Shown in pieces: positions 1 through 5,712 of a DNA stretch of 20,727 bases; the stretch's first letter is position 1; each line of letters begins with the position of its first letter. Position numbers and translations under genes: made by a program. The stretch comes from a virus. Location: positions 1 through 20,727 of the IMG/VR virus record IMGVR_UViG_3300035698_000685, one strand, 5' to 3'. The notes under the pieces are model-generated. The model had not been told where the DNA came from, did not search any database, and worked only from the letters and a program-made list of their open reading frames with translations.

Positions 1-75
1 ATCGCCCGCCGCGCTGCGGAAAACCACTACCGCCGCGAAGGCGTCAACATCAAACAATTCGTAGAGGAGATAGCC
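1..75 (+). other. Ambiguous 3' end of an upstream plus-strand gene
   Basis: The first 75 bases are open in two frames, so I cannot say which is coding. Frame 2 gives a Ser/Thr/Ala-rich tail that stops with TAG at 62-64. That stop overlaps the GAGGAG ribosome-binding site of the next gene, a typical gene junction. Frame 1 continues without a stop straight into the next gene and also has high third-position GC. Either an upstream gene ends at 64, or the next gene is longer and begins outside the window. Confidence 0.4.
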
Positions 76-237
76 ATGATGCCATATCCCGAAGTAGAGC
101 GCCAAGCGCGCATGTACGACAAGCCGATGATCACAGGCTGGCACATGGCCGCGCTGGCGATGTTGTTGGGCATGACCGTCGCGTTTGCTTATGCAGCGAC
201 TGCGCCCGCCACGCCATGCCCAACGGAAAGGTGCTGA
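76..237 (+). CDS. Small single-pass membrane protein (53 aa)
   Basis: The product is 53 residues. A short polar N-terminus (MMPYPEVERQARMYDK) is followed by one hydrophobic segment around residues 20-42 and a short tail ending CPTERC. The start is chosen because GAGGAG at 64-69 lies six bases before ATG at 76. The frame is also open back to base 1, so this could be the C-terminus of a longer protein. The stop at 235-237 lies one base before the ATG of the next plus-strand gene, so the two are probably co-transcribed. I do not recognise a family. Its place at the end of the plus-strand unit suggests an early or accessory phage gene. A role in lysis or in the membrane would only be a guess from the single helix. 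Confidence 0.55.
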   Translation: MMPYPEVERQARMYDKPMITGWHMAALAMLLGMTVAFAYAATAPATPCPTERC

Positions 238-238
238 G

Positions 239-478
239 ATGACCAGATGCGCAAACACTGAGGCGCTGGACGCCCACCATGACCGCCACGAGGTTGGCAC
301 AGAGGAAGGCCAGCCATGTCTCAGATACGCCGAGCCTGATCCGGCAGAAACTGTCTGCCAGACTTGCTGCGAAGACCACGATTATGAACGCAACACAGAT
401 GCCGGGTGGGCGACATGCATCCACTGCAATGCGTTCGCCCCATGCGACTATTATGACGAGCAACCGGGCGACTACTAA
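239..478 (+). CDS. Acidic cysteine-rich small protein, zinc-ribbon-like
   Basis: The product is 79 residues, strongly acidic and holds eight cysteines: Cys4, Cys27, a CQTCC cluster at 40-44, CIHC at 60-63 and Cys69. Two CxxC knuckles about 20 residues apart suggest a zinc-ribbon or zinc-finger fold, but no known family is recognised. ATG at 239 is preferred over the upstream in-frame ATG at 185, because it follows an AAAGG-type site and starts one base after the stop of the preceding gene. It is the last gene of the plus-strand unit and converges on the leftward late operon. Small acidic zinc-binding proteins are common among early phage proteins that bind host enzymes, but nothing here shows a target. 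Confidence 0.7.
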   Translation: MTRCANTEALDAHHDRHEVGTEEGQPCLRYAEPDPAETVCQTCCEDHDYERNTDAGWATCIHCNAFAPCDYYDEQPGDY

Positions 479-511
479 GCCCCATCATTTTAAGGACCGC
501 CCGCCAAACGC

Positions 512-545
512 AAAATGCCCGCCCCGCAATCAAGCAGGACGGGCA
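512..545 (-). terminator. Rho-independent terminator of the leftward late operon
   Basis: The arms TGCCCGCCC (516-524) and GGACGGGCA (537-545) pair over nine positions with one mismatch, around a 12-base loop. Read on the minus strand, the stem is followed by TTTTGCGTTT, a short T-tract. No T-tract follows on the plus strand. The hairpin lies 32 bases past the stop of the last minus-strand gene and in the convergent gap between the two transcription units. It therefore most likely stops late transcription from running into the plus-strand genes. Confidence 0.7.
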
Positions 546-576
546 ATGCAATTCGGTTGCTATCGGGCGATGCAAT

Positions 577-831
577 CTATGTCGGATCGCCGGTTGATCG
601 TCGCAGGTTTTCCAGCCCTTCGAGATAGCCGTAAACCCCGACGCGAACGCAAAACACGGCGCTTTTGACGCGCGGGTTCTTGATGCGATCAGCGATAAAC
701 TTCGCCATGCGCTTTCGGTTTTCCTCGCATTCAGCCAGCGTGTCATAGGTGCGCGTGGAGAATGCGTCTTCGGGATGCGGTGTCATGTTTTCCGGCGTCG
801 TGAACAGCGCCAGAAGGACAAACCAGTGCAT
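577..831 (-). CDS. Small secreted protein at the end of the lysis block
   Basis: The product is 84 residues. It has a short hydrophobic N-terminus (MHWFVLLALFTTP) that could be a signal peptide or anchor. A polar region with two cysteines follows (in LAECEE and VFCVRV), which could form a disulfide in the periplasm. The ATG at 831 is preferred to the GTG at 834, because GGAGGT lies six bases before the ATG. The gene overlaps no neighbour but follows the GTA-type holin stop almost directly, so it is the last gene of the late operon. There is no lipobox cysteine, so it is not an obvious outer-membrane spanin. The function is unknown and a lysis accessory role is inferred from position. Confidence 0.75.
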   Translation of the reverse strand: MHWFVLLALFTTPENMTPHPEDAFSTRTYDTLAECEENRKRMAKFIADRIKNPRVKSAVFCVRVGVYGYLEGLENLRRSTGDPT

Positions 832-835
832 CACG

Positions 836-1195
836 CTACCTCCGCAACCCCGTCACGCCGACGACGCCAAAGATTGATATGATAATCAGGCCCGCCCAAT
901 CGCTCAGAGGCGCTGGCAGGGCCGCTATGGTCCATCCTTGCGGATAGGCACACCCAGCGCACCACAAGATCGAGTACAGCACCACAGCGCCAAACCACGC
1001 GGCTAGCGGCACGGCAAACAGCAACATCAGCACAAAGCCCCCGGCCCGCATAAATCCGGCCCGCGTTTCGTAGTGTGCCTTGATGATGTCGGCTTTCAGC
1101 GCGTCCCGATCCGTCTTGGCGTCAATCGTCCGGTCAACGGTCGAAAGCACCCGATCCAGAACGCCGCCTGTCAGCAGGTTCAGCAACCACTTCAC
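836..1195 (-). CDS. GTA-type holin (three transmembrane helices)
   Basis: This holin resembles the three-helix family linked to gene transfer agent release (GTA_holin_3TM). An amphipathic start (WLLNLLTGGVLDRVLSTVDR) and a charged helix are followed by hydrophobic segments FVLMLLFAVPLAAWFGAVVLYSIL and AGLIIISIFGVVGV. Holins permeabilise the inner membrane so that endolysin reaches the wall. Two starts are possible. A TTG at 1210 would give 124 residues. A GTG at 1195 would give 119 residues and overlaps the stop of the preceding 28-residue ORF as GTGA. I prefer 1195 because almost every junction in this operon is coupled in that way. Neither start has a strong ribosome-binding site. A second holin-like gene lies just upstream, so one of the pair may act as antiholin. 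Confidence 0.85.
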   Translation of the reverse strand: MKWLLNLLTGGVLDRVLSTVDRTIDAKTDRDALKADIIKAHYETRAGFMRAGGFVLMLLFAVPLAAWFGAVVLYSILWCAGCAYPQGWTIAALPAPLSDWAGLIIISIFGVVGVTGLRR

Positions 1196-1278
1196 GGCAG
1201 CATCGCCCAAATGCAGATGACGACAAAGCCGATCACGCCGAAAGCCAGCATTGCGGTGCCAAGGGGATCGCCGATCAT
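1192..1278 (-). CDS. 28-residue single-helix membrane peptide
   Basis: This ORF begins MIGDPLGTAMLAFGV and ends IWAMLP. Almost all of it after residue 8 forms one transmembrane helix. Its ATG overlaps the stop of the upstream holin as ATGA. Its own TGA overlaps a GTG start of the downstream holin as GTGA. It thus fills exactly the space between two real genes, in a third frame, with coupling signals at both ends, which is the best evidence that it is translated. It has only a weak purine-rich stretch before its start. In a lysis block it could be a pinholin or antiholin-like modulator, but that is inference. No family is claimed. Confidence 0.55.
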   Translation of the reverse strand: MIGDPLGTAMLAFGVIGFVVICIWAMLP

Positions 1279-1493
1279 TCTGTGGCCCGCTTCAATACCG
1301 CGCGACTTGCGCTGTAGAGATACCAGACAAGCGCCACAACGCCCGTCACGGCACCAACTGCCAATTCAATGACTGCCGGGTCGCTAGCGAACGTGCTTGC
1401 GTCCTCAACGCCAAACCAGCCGCGCGAAACCAGATGCGAAGACAGCGCGATCAGCGCGTACCGAATAAACGGGGTCCACTTGCTTATGTTCAT
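1275..1493 (-). CDS. Putative two-helix holin (Pam3-gp28-like)
   Basis: The product is 72 residues, starting MNISKWTPFIRYALIALSS. It has a first hydrophobic segment at about residues 9-26, a short polar linker with acidic residues, and a second segment at about 42-62 (AVGAVTGVVALVWYLYSASR). A basic C-terminus follows. This size and layout match small class II-type holins, and the sequence style resembles the Pam3-gp28 group of putative holins found in Rhodobacteraceae. ATG at 1493 is chosen because it sits one base after the endolysin stop with an AAAGGG stretch upstream. The much longer open frame upstream of it is only the shadow of the endolysin gene. The stop overlaps the next ORF as ATGA. 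Confidence 0.8.
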   Translation of the reverse strand: MNISKWTPFIRYALIALSSHLVSRGWFGVEDASTFASDPAVIELAVGAVTGVVALVWYLYSASRAVLKRATE

Positions 1494-1494
1494 G

Positions 1495-2037
1495 TCATTT
1501 CCCTTTCGTGAAAATTCTGATGATTGCGGCCAGCAGGTTAGCCAGCCAGTTTGATGCAGGGATTTCGATTGCAGGTGGTGCGGCGGGCGCTGCATGAGAC
1601 AGAAACAATTCTCGCTCCGCAGCGCGGCGGCGCACCAATCCGGCCAGCACCTTTCCGCCCGCTTTATTCCAAAGCAGGATTGAGTTAGCGGCCTTGGCCT
1701 TGTCGCCCGCATTGAAGTGGCGCAGCGCGGAAGATCGTTTGAACGCCGATGGCCCGATATTGTAGGCCAGCGATACAAACGCACCCCACTCATTTTCATT
1801 GATCGGCGCGGTAATGGCAGGGCGGATAATGGCAGCGAATTTGTCCACTGCTTTTTGCAGATAGAACTCCGCTTCGGCTTTGCTGATCACCATGCCGGGA
1901 TGCGGGTCAATGCCCACGCCCGCGCGTCCAGTGGTGCCGTATCCTATCGTCAGCACCCCCGCCGAATCCCGGTATGTCTCGGCCCGAAAACCCTCAAATT
2001 CCTTGATCAGGTTCAGACTGCGTTGATTGATTTTCAT
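1495..2037 (-). CDS. Endolysin, GH24 (T4-type) lysozyme with hydrophobic C-terminal tail
   Basis: The product is 180 residues and is predicted to cleave the beta-1,4 bond between N-acetylmuramic acid and N-acetylglucosamine. The GH24 catalytic triad is visible with the spacing of T4 lysozyme: Glu15 in EFEGF, Asp24 in YRDSAG and Thr30 in TIGYGTT. The domain covers about residues 5-147. An Ala/Pro linker follows (AAPAAPPAIEIP), then a hydrophobic or amphipathic end (WLANLLAAIIRIFTKGK). There is no N-terminal signal or SAR segment, so export should depend on the holins encoded just downstream. The ATG overlaps the stop of the preceding gene as ATGA, with GAAGGA eight bases upstream. The C-terminal tail is unusual and could bind membranes. 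Confidence 0.95.
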   Translation of the reverse strand: MKINQRSLNLIKEFEGFRAETYRDSAGVLTIGYGTTGRAGVGIDPHPGMVISKAEAEFYLQKAVDKFAAIIRPAITAPINENEWGAFVSLAYNIGPSAFKRSSALRHFNAGDKAKAANSILLWNKAGGKVLAGLVRRRAAERELFLSHAAPAAPPAIEIPASNWLANLLAAIIRIFTKGK

Positions 2038-2603
2038 GGTCGTGGTCCTTCGATCAGTTCAAATGCCGCCGTGCTTGTCTGGTCAAAAACAGTCCTGCCG
2101 TCGCAGGTGTAAACAAGGATCAGGTACAGCGTGACGCGCCCCGGTCGCAGATTGGCAGGTGGCGTATATCCGGGCCGCAGCGGTGTCGGATCGTCGCGGA
2201 TTTGACGCGCGGCCTCACGCTTCAACCCCGGCGTTGGTGTATTCAAAATGTCGGTGAAGATCGGCTGCGAATGTTGCAGTATGCAGGTGCGTCCCAACCG
2301 GGTGCGCTCGGCCACGAAATTGAACACGACCTGTTCGTTCTCATAGACTGGTTCCGAAACGTAGGTCAGGCCGGGAGTCTCTCGGATTACCCGGTCCTCG
2401 CCTTGCACCTGCCGCATGTTGTCTTGCAGTTCGGCAATGTCGATTTGCATGGTGCGCCACTGGTCAAGGAACAATGCCACCGGGCCATAGGTAAAAGCCC
2501 AGAGCGTTGTAGCTGACCCAAGGATGATGCCGATGGCCGCGACCACCTTTGCAACCTCAACAATTCGCCCCGCAATCGTGTGCGGGAATTCGTCACCTGT
2601 CAT
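2034..2603 (-). CDS. Membrane-anchored protein of the lysis block, unknown function
   Basis: The product is 189 residues. It has a short N-terminal tail, one or two hydrophobic segments at about residues 17-46 (KVVAAIGIILGSATTLWAF), then a short charged helical stretch (QIDIAELQDNMRQVQGEDR). The rest looks like an extracytoplasmic beta-rich domain with two cysteines, in RTCILQ and YTCDGR, that could pair. This topology (anchor, coiled coil, periplasmic domain) and the position just before the endolysin recall inner-membrane spanin components. The length and beta-rich C-terminus are not typical of Rz, so I call it unknown. Its stop overlaps the endolysin start as ATGA. Its ATG lies three bases after the preceding stop, with AAGGT upstream. 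Confidence 0.8.
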   Translation of the reverse strand: MTGDEFPHTIAGRIVEVAKVVAAIGIILGSATTLWAFTYGPVALFLDQWRTMQIDIAELQDNMRQVQGEDRVIRETPGLTYVSEPVYENEQVVFNFVAERTRLGRTCILQHSQPIFTDILNTPTPGLKREAARQIRDDPTPLRPGYTPPANLRPGRVTLYLILVYTCDGRTVFDQTSTAAFELIEGPRP

Positions 2604-2606
2604 GTG

Positions 2607-2807
2607 TCATACCTTTGGAAAACGCCGTTCATACGATCTGCGGCAATGGTCGCGCTCAATGTGTCGCGCCACGCGGTCCAGCCCGCGCAAAACAATCCGC
2701 CAGCGGCGCTTGTCCTTGCGCCACCACGCATAGGCGCACAACGTCATGTCAAAGCCCGTGAGACGCCTGCACAGCCACCGTGACGCGGGCGCGCAGGCGT
2801 CCAGCAT
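2607..2807 (-). CDS. Small basic phage protein with AWWR and HCRRSYE motifs
   Basis: The product is 66 residues, highly basic, with aromatic clusters (MTLCAYAWWRKDKRRW) and a C-terminal HCRRSYERRF. From memory it follows a pattern common in small phage proteins near lysis genes: an AW-containing N-terminal part, an Ile/Leu-Asp segment, then a His-Cys...Ser-Tyr-Glu ending. No biochemical role is known to me. The ATG follows the TAA of the preceding gene with no gap, which supports translation by coupling. The first codons lie in a nine-base inverted repeat (2762-2770 with 2793-2801) that could fold in the mRNA and limit expression of this gene. Confidence 0.65.
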   Translation of the reverse strand: MLDACAPASRWLCRRLTGFDMTLCAYAWWRKDKRRWRIVLRGLDRVARHIERDHCRRSYERRFPKV

Positions 2808-3077
2808 TTAGTAGGTGCCGTCCCAGACGCGGAACGCTCCAACGTCGCCTGACAGCAGTTTCTTTTTAATCACATCGTCCATTGCCGGGTCATCCCAAGC
2901 AACGCCCGCTTCCTTCAGCCATTCGCCAACCAGCCAGGCCGGAACCTCGGCAATCATCTTACTGTCGCCAAAGTCCTGCTTTCCGGCATCGCGCAGATGC
3001 TTGACGCGCTCCATAACGGGGTTTGGGTCGTGCGTTCTTTGCAGGATCAGCTTGCCGTCATCATGGAAGTGGCGCAT
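2808..3077 (-). CDS. Conserved phage protein ending FRVWDGTY
   Basis: The product is 89 residues. It starts MRHFHDDGKLILQRTHDPN and has an amphipathic middle section (VPAWLVGEWLKEAGVAWDD). Its C-terminus, KKKLLSGDVGAFRVWDGTY, is typical of a small phage family in which a lysine-rich helix precedes an F-R-V-W/T-x-G end. I recognise the pattern but not a function. The protein looks soluble, with no membrane segment. Its ATG directly follows the TAA of the upstream gene, and its own TAA directly precedes the next ATG, so it is part of a tightly coupled group between the decoration-like gene and the lysis genes. Confidence 0.8.
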   Translation of the reverse strand: MRHFHDDGKLILQRTHDPNPVMERVKHLRDAGKQDFGDSKMIAEVPAWLVGEWLKEAGVAWDDPAMDDVIKKKLLSGDVGAFRVWDGTY

Positions 3078-3254
3078 TTAGATAATCTCCAGCCGATACT
3101 CACGCTCGGCCATCACGTCGCCTTCACGGATGCTTTCGGCCCATTCTTTATCGCACTCAAAGCGCGCGCCCTTGAGCCGCTTTTCGCAGTCCGGGTCATA
3201 GATGTTGCTGCACATCACAATGACGGTTGCAGTCTTTTCGGGGGATTTTGACAT
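3078..3254 (-). CDS. Small soluble phage protein, unknown
   Basis: The product is 58 residues, MSKSPEKTATVIVMCSN..., with an acidic helical C-terminus (WAESIREGDVMAEREYRLEII) and three cysteines. The ATG at 3254 is chosen because GGAGA lies a few bases before it. The alternative in-frame GTG at 3278 would start inside the stem of the terminator hairpin at 3273-3294 and has no ribosome-binding site. The gene is the first one after that hairpin, so its transcription depends on read-through or on a promoter I cannot see. It abuts the next gene with no gap. No family is recognised. Confidence 0.7.
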   Translation of the reverse strand: MSKSPEKTATVIVMCSNIYDPDCEKRLKGARFECDKEWAESIREGDVMAEREYRLEII

Positions 3255-3263
3255 ACATTCTCC

Positions 3264-3294
3264 AATGAAAGAGGCCACCCCCGAAGGGATGGCC
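3264..3294 (-). terminator. UUCG-loop terminator hairpin downstream of the decoration-like gene
   Basis: On the minus strand a nine-base-pair stem (GGCCATCCC with GGGGTGGCC, one G-U pair) closes a TTCG tetraloop and is followed by TCTTTCATT. This is a classic intrinsic terminator layout. It starts seven bases past the stop of the 3302-3736 gene, so capsid and decoration messages would end or be trimmed here. The sequence after it (TTTCATTGGAG) holds the ribosome-binding site of the next gene. The same arrangement occurs before the portal gene. Confidence 0.8.
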
Positions 3295-3301
3295 CGTTAG
3301 G

Positions 3302-3736
3302 TTAGCTGACAGCCGCAGAGAACGGTGTCACCTCAACGCCGCTGGATTCGGACGTCACAAGGACGTTCCACACGTCAGCCGCAACGTCGATCAGCTCGAC
3401 CCGCGCGCCCTTCAATCCGCCGCTGGTTGTGCCGTTGAGCGTGATGGTGTCCGTTGCGTCCGCCGTTGCAAAAATCACGCCCGTCATATCGGTAAGCGCA
3501 ATGCCTTGCATGGTGTTGCTGGCATCCGGCACCTGCACAACCAAATCGCCTGTTTGATCGGCGATTGTTGTGACGGTGTACTTATTACCGGACCCCGTGG
3601 CGTCGGGAAGTGTAATTGTACACCCCGCAGCCCGGTTGATTACAATGGTGCGCCCCGCATGTGCGGCGGCGGTGATTGTCAGTGTTGCGGCAGTCACAGT
3701 GTTGATGCCGTAGTTAGAGACATACGGTGATGGCAT
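3302..3736 (-). CDS. Probable capsid decoration or head protein
   Basis: The product is 144 residues, rich in Thr, Ala, Val and Gly, and looks all-beta (INRAAGCTITLPDATGSG, TDTITLNGTTSGGLKGARV). The NRAAG-x-T-ITLP-ATG and SDTITLNGTT-GG style is common in small phage head or decoration proteins. Its position directly after the major capsid gene fits a protein that coats the capsid and is needed in large amounts. The ATG at 3736 has AAGGA about seven bases upstream. The gene is bracketed by two hairpins (3770-3791 and 3273-3294), so its mRNA could be a stable separate segment. The role is inferred from composition and position. A head fibre protein is an alternative. Confidence 0.75.
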   Translation of the reverse strand: MPSPYVSNYGINTVTAATLTITAAAHAGRTIVINRAAGCTITLPDATGSGNKYTVTTIADQTGDLVVQVPDASNTMQGIALTDMTGVIFATADATDTITLNGTTSGGLKGARVELIDVAADVWNVLVTSESSGVEVTPFSAAVS

Positions 3737-3769
3737 GTTCTCGTCCTTTCAGTTCAAAATGGGGGGAAT

Positions 3770-3791
3770 GGGGTGGCCGTTAAGCCACCCC
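3770..3791 (-). terminator. Perfect hairpin between the capsid and decoration-like genes
   Basis: The arms GGGGTGGC (3770-3777) and GCCACCCC (3784-3791) form a perfect eight-base-pair stem with a six-base loop, starting seven bases beyond the capsid stop in the minus direction. No good T-tract follows; the next bases on the minus strand are ATTCCCCCCATTTTG. It may therefore be a weak or partial terminator, or an mRNA-stabilising or processing hairpin, instead of a complete stop. It shares the GCCACCCCGA core with the hairpin at 8022-8043. Confidence 0.6.
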
Positions 3792-3798
3792 GACCGGA

Positions 3799-4734
3799 TT
3801 AGTTGCAGTCGTAAACCGCGCCGGATGCCTTTTCATTGCGGGAAACCAACGTAAGTTCCGCAACGATCTGGCGCTTTTCGCTGTCGCCAGTCTTGGCAAG
3901 CGGCGTGTTCTTGACCGGGCGCAAGTTGGCAACTGCCCACTTGTCCTTTTGCAAGATGAACACGTCGCGCGCGCGATGCTCACGGGACATGACCCACTTC
4001 ACCTGACCCCAAGGGGTGCTGTAGAAGGTGAGCGTGTTGCTGATCTTGCCTTCGCCCGCAGCGTTCCGCTGGTTGTTGTTACCAACGAAGTCCAGCGCCT
4101 TATCCATCTGCGTAGAGGACAGATAAACACAGTCAGGCTTGCCCCCCGCGATCCAGATATTCTGCATCACGCCGTCAAACAGCGCCTGCGAGAATGCACG
4201 GGTTGAACCGTCCACGCGCGCATCGCTGCCGTCGCCCGTGGCATCGGTAGAACCGCCATCGGAACTGACGTTGGTTGCAATCCAGCTTGGCAGGCCAGCA
4301 AGTTCGCCAGCCGTGGAACTGTCGCGGGCCACCTTGGCATTGTTCGCAAACAACGCCTTTTCAATGTCCAACTTCATTTCCTTGGTCGCCAAGACAACCT
4401 GGTAGGCCATTTCGCCAGCGCGGCCCGCTTTATCCAGCCCGTCATCGGTGCCGGAAATAGTCGCGGATTCCTTGAAAATCTGACACTGATTGTTCAGACG
4501 CACGGTAGGGGTGCGCGCCGTTGCAATGGTGTCGTCTCCCTCCAGATGTTTGTTTTCAGCCGACGCCCTCAAAGCGTCCGTCATCCAGTCATGCTGAGTG
4601 GCCTTTGCTTTGATCTTCGCAACCATCGAGTAAAGCGGCGTATCATCCGGGTCGATGTTGTAGATGGTATCCTCAAGGTCCTCGCGAATACCAACCTGGT
4701 CCACCGAAGTGAACGTGTTCTGTGGTGCAGCCAT
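3799..4734 (-). CDS. Major capsid protein, SU10-type (DUF5309 family)
   Basis: The product is 311 residues, a normal length for this family of HK97-fold capsid proteins. The N-terminus MAAPQNTFTSVDQVGIREDLEDTI followed by a DDTPLYSMV segment is characteristic of phage SU10-like major head proteins. So is the C-terminal half, with VYLSSTQMDKALDF, TFYSTPWGQVKWVMSREHRARDVFILQKDKWAVANLRP and a final ELTLVSRNEKASGAVYDCN. It would form the icosahedral shell, using the scaffold encoded just upstream and the portal at one vertex. AAAGG lies eight bases before the ATG. The following hairpin and decoration-like gene support a head-gene module. Confidence 0.92.
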   Translation of the reverse strand: MAAPQNTFTSVDQVGIREDLEDTIYNIDPDDTPLYSMVAKIKAKATQHDWMTDALRASAENKHLEGDDTIATARTPTVRLNNQCQIFKESATISGTDDGLDKAGRAGEMAYQVVLATKEMKLDIEKALFANNAKVARDSSTAGELAGLPSWIATNVSSDGGSTDATGDGSDARVDGSTRAFSQALFDGVMQNIWIAGGKPDCVYLSSTQMDKALDFVGNNNQRNAAGEGKISNTLTFYSTPWGQVKWVMSREHRARDVFILQKDKWAVANLRPVKNTPLAKTGDSEKRQIVAELTLVSRNEKASGAVYDCN

Positions 4735-4758
4735 TGTTACGGCCTTTCAATTTGTGAT

Positions 4759-5712
4759 TTAGGTGAGAAGCGTCTTCGCCCAATCTTCGGAACGCTGGGT
4801 TTGGATCGCTCGATTTTTGCGGGCTTTCTGAGCGGCCTTCGGGTTGGCGGCTTTGGTTGCGCCGGGCTTCAAAACCGGACGCGCGCCTTCCACTTTTTTA
4901 TGGCCTTTGGCAGTCGATGATTTCAGTGCCTGATAGCGTGCTGCATCATTGAGAAGTGCCAGTGCGCGGGCATCCATCACGCCTTTGACCTCGGCTTCAT
5001 CGAAGCCGTAGGCACCCGCCGCGCTCACTAAATCCCGCATGATCTTGGGTGCCTTTTCGGCGTCCCCAAGTTCCGGGATCAGTTCCACCGCGCGTTGCCG
5101 CTGTTCTTGCATGTAGGCGTTGTGTGCCTGCTTTTGCTGCGCGTCGTTTTGCGCCTGCAACTGTTGCAAAGAACCCTGCTGCTGCTGATACCGGGACAGG
5201 TCGTTTTGGTAACGTGCCTGTTCCTGCATCCAGCCAATCGGGTCTTGATCTGCGTCAATTTGTGGTGGTTGTGGCGGGTGTGCGATGTTGCCTGACCGCA
5301 AGGCTTCAAAAGCCTGCAAAACGGCCTGTCGCTCAGATTGAAGGGTTTGGGCCTGCTGCTGATACTGCTTTGCAGCCTCGGCGTTTTTGGTCATTCCCTT
5401 CTGGACGTAATCCTGCCCCGCGTAGCCTCTGACAAGTTCTTCGTAAGGTACCTGCTTTTCTACCCCGTCCACCTTTACGGTGTGGAGTTGCGCAGGGCTT
5501 TCGTCGGCCTCGTCATCGCTATCATCGTCGGCGTCGGTTTCGTCCTCGTCATCGGTTGAGGCGTCAGCCTCGTCATCCGTTTCCGTCTCTACGTCTTCGG
5601 CTTCGGTCTGGTCTTCAGATACCTCGTCCGCTTCTGTTTCGGTTTCCTCGGATTGGTCCATCACAAGGGATTGCGCCACTTGCTCTGTCGTCATCGGTTC
5701 AGTCGCTTGCAC
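4759..5712 (-). CDS. Capsid scaffolding protein
   Basis: The product is 317 residues, in the usual place between portal and capsid genes. It has three parts: a very acidic low-complexity N-terminus (about residues 19-72, nearly all Asp, Glu, Ser, Thr and Ala), a short domain HTVKVDGVEKQVPYEELVR followed by a Gln-rich coiled coil (about 110-215), and a basic C-terminus (about 268-312). The VDG-VPY-EL-RGYAGQDY motif is typical of podovirus scaffolds. A basic end that contacts the capsid and an acidic end that can be expelled fit such a role. The start is GTG with AAAGGT seven bases upstream, overlapping the preceding gene by 14 bases. An ATG at codon 7 is an alternative. Confidence 0.88.
   Translation of the reverse strand: MQATEPMTTEQVAQSLVMDQSEETETEADEVSEDQTEAEDVETETDDEADASTDDEDETDADDDSDDEADESPAQLHTVKVDGVEKQVPYEELVRGYAGQDYVQKGMTKNAEAAKQYQQQAQTLQSERQAVLQAFEALRSGNIAHPPQPPQIDADQDPIGWMQEQARYQNDLSRYQQQQGSLQQLQAQNDAQQKQAHNAYMQEQRQRAVELIPELGDAEKAPKIMRDLVSAAGAYGFDEAEVKGVMDARALALLNDAARYQALKSSTAKGHKKVEGARPVLKPGATKAANPKAAQKARKNRAIQTQRSEDWAKTLLT

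Noticed and set aside
577-831. Outer-membrane spanin (o-spanin) call for the last late gene
   Set aside because: The hydrophobic N-terminus has no lipobox cysteine, and the sequence is not Pro-rich as in Rz1-type spanins.
1500-1799. N-terminal extension of the two-helix holin up to 1799
   Set aside because: The extra 102 residues are just the out-of-frame endolysin gene. ATG at 1493 fits the junction and gives a normal holin length.
3255-3278. Longer version of the small gene starting with GTG at 3278
   Set aside because: That start sits in the stem of a terminator hairpin and lacks a ribosome-binding site. The ATG at 3254 has GGAGA just upstream.
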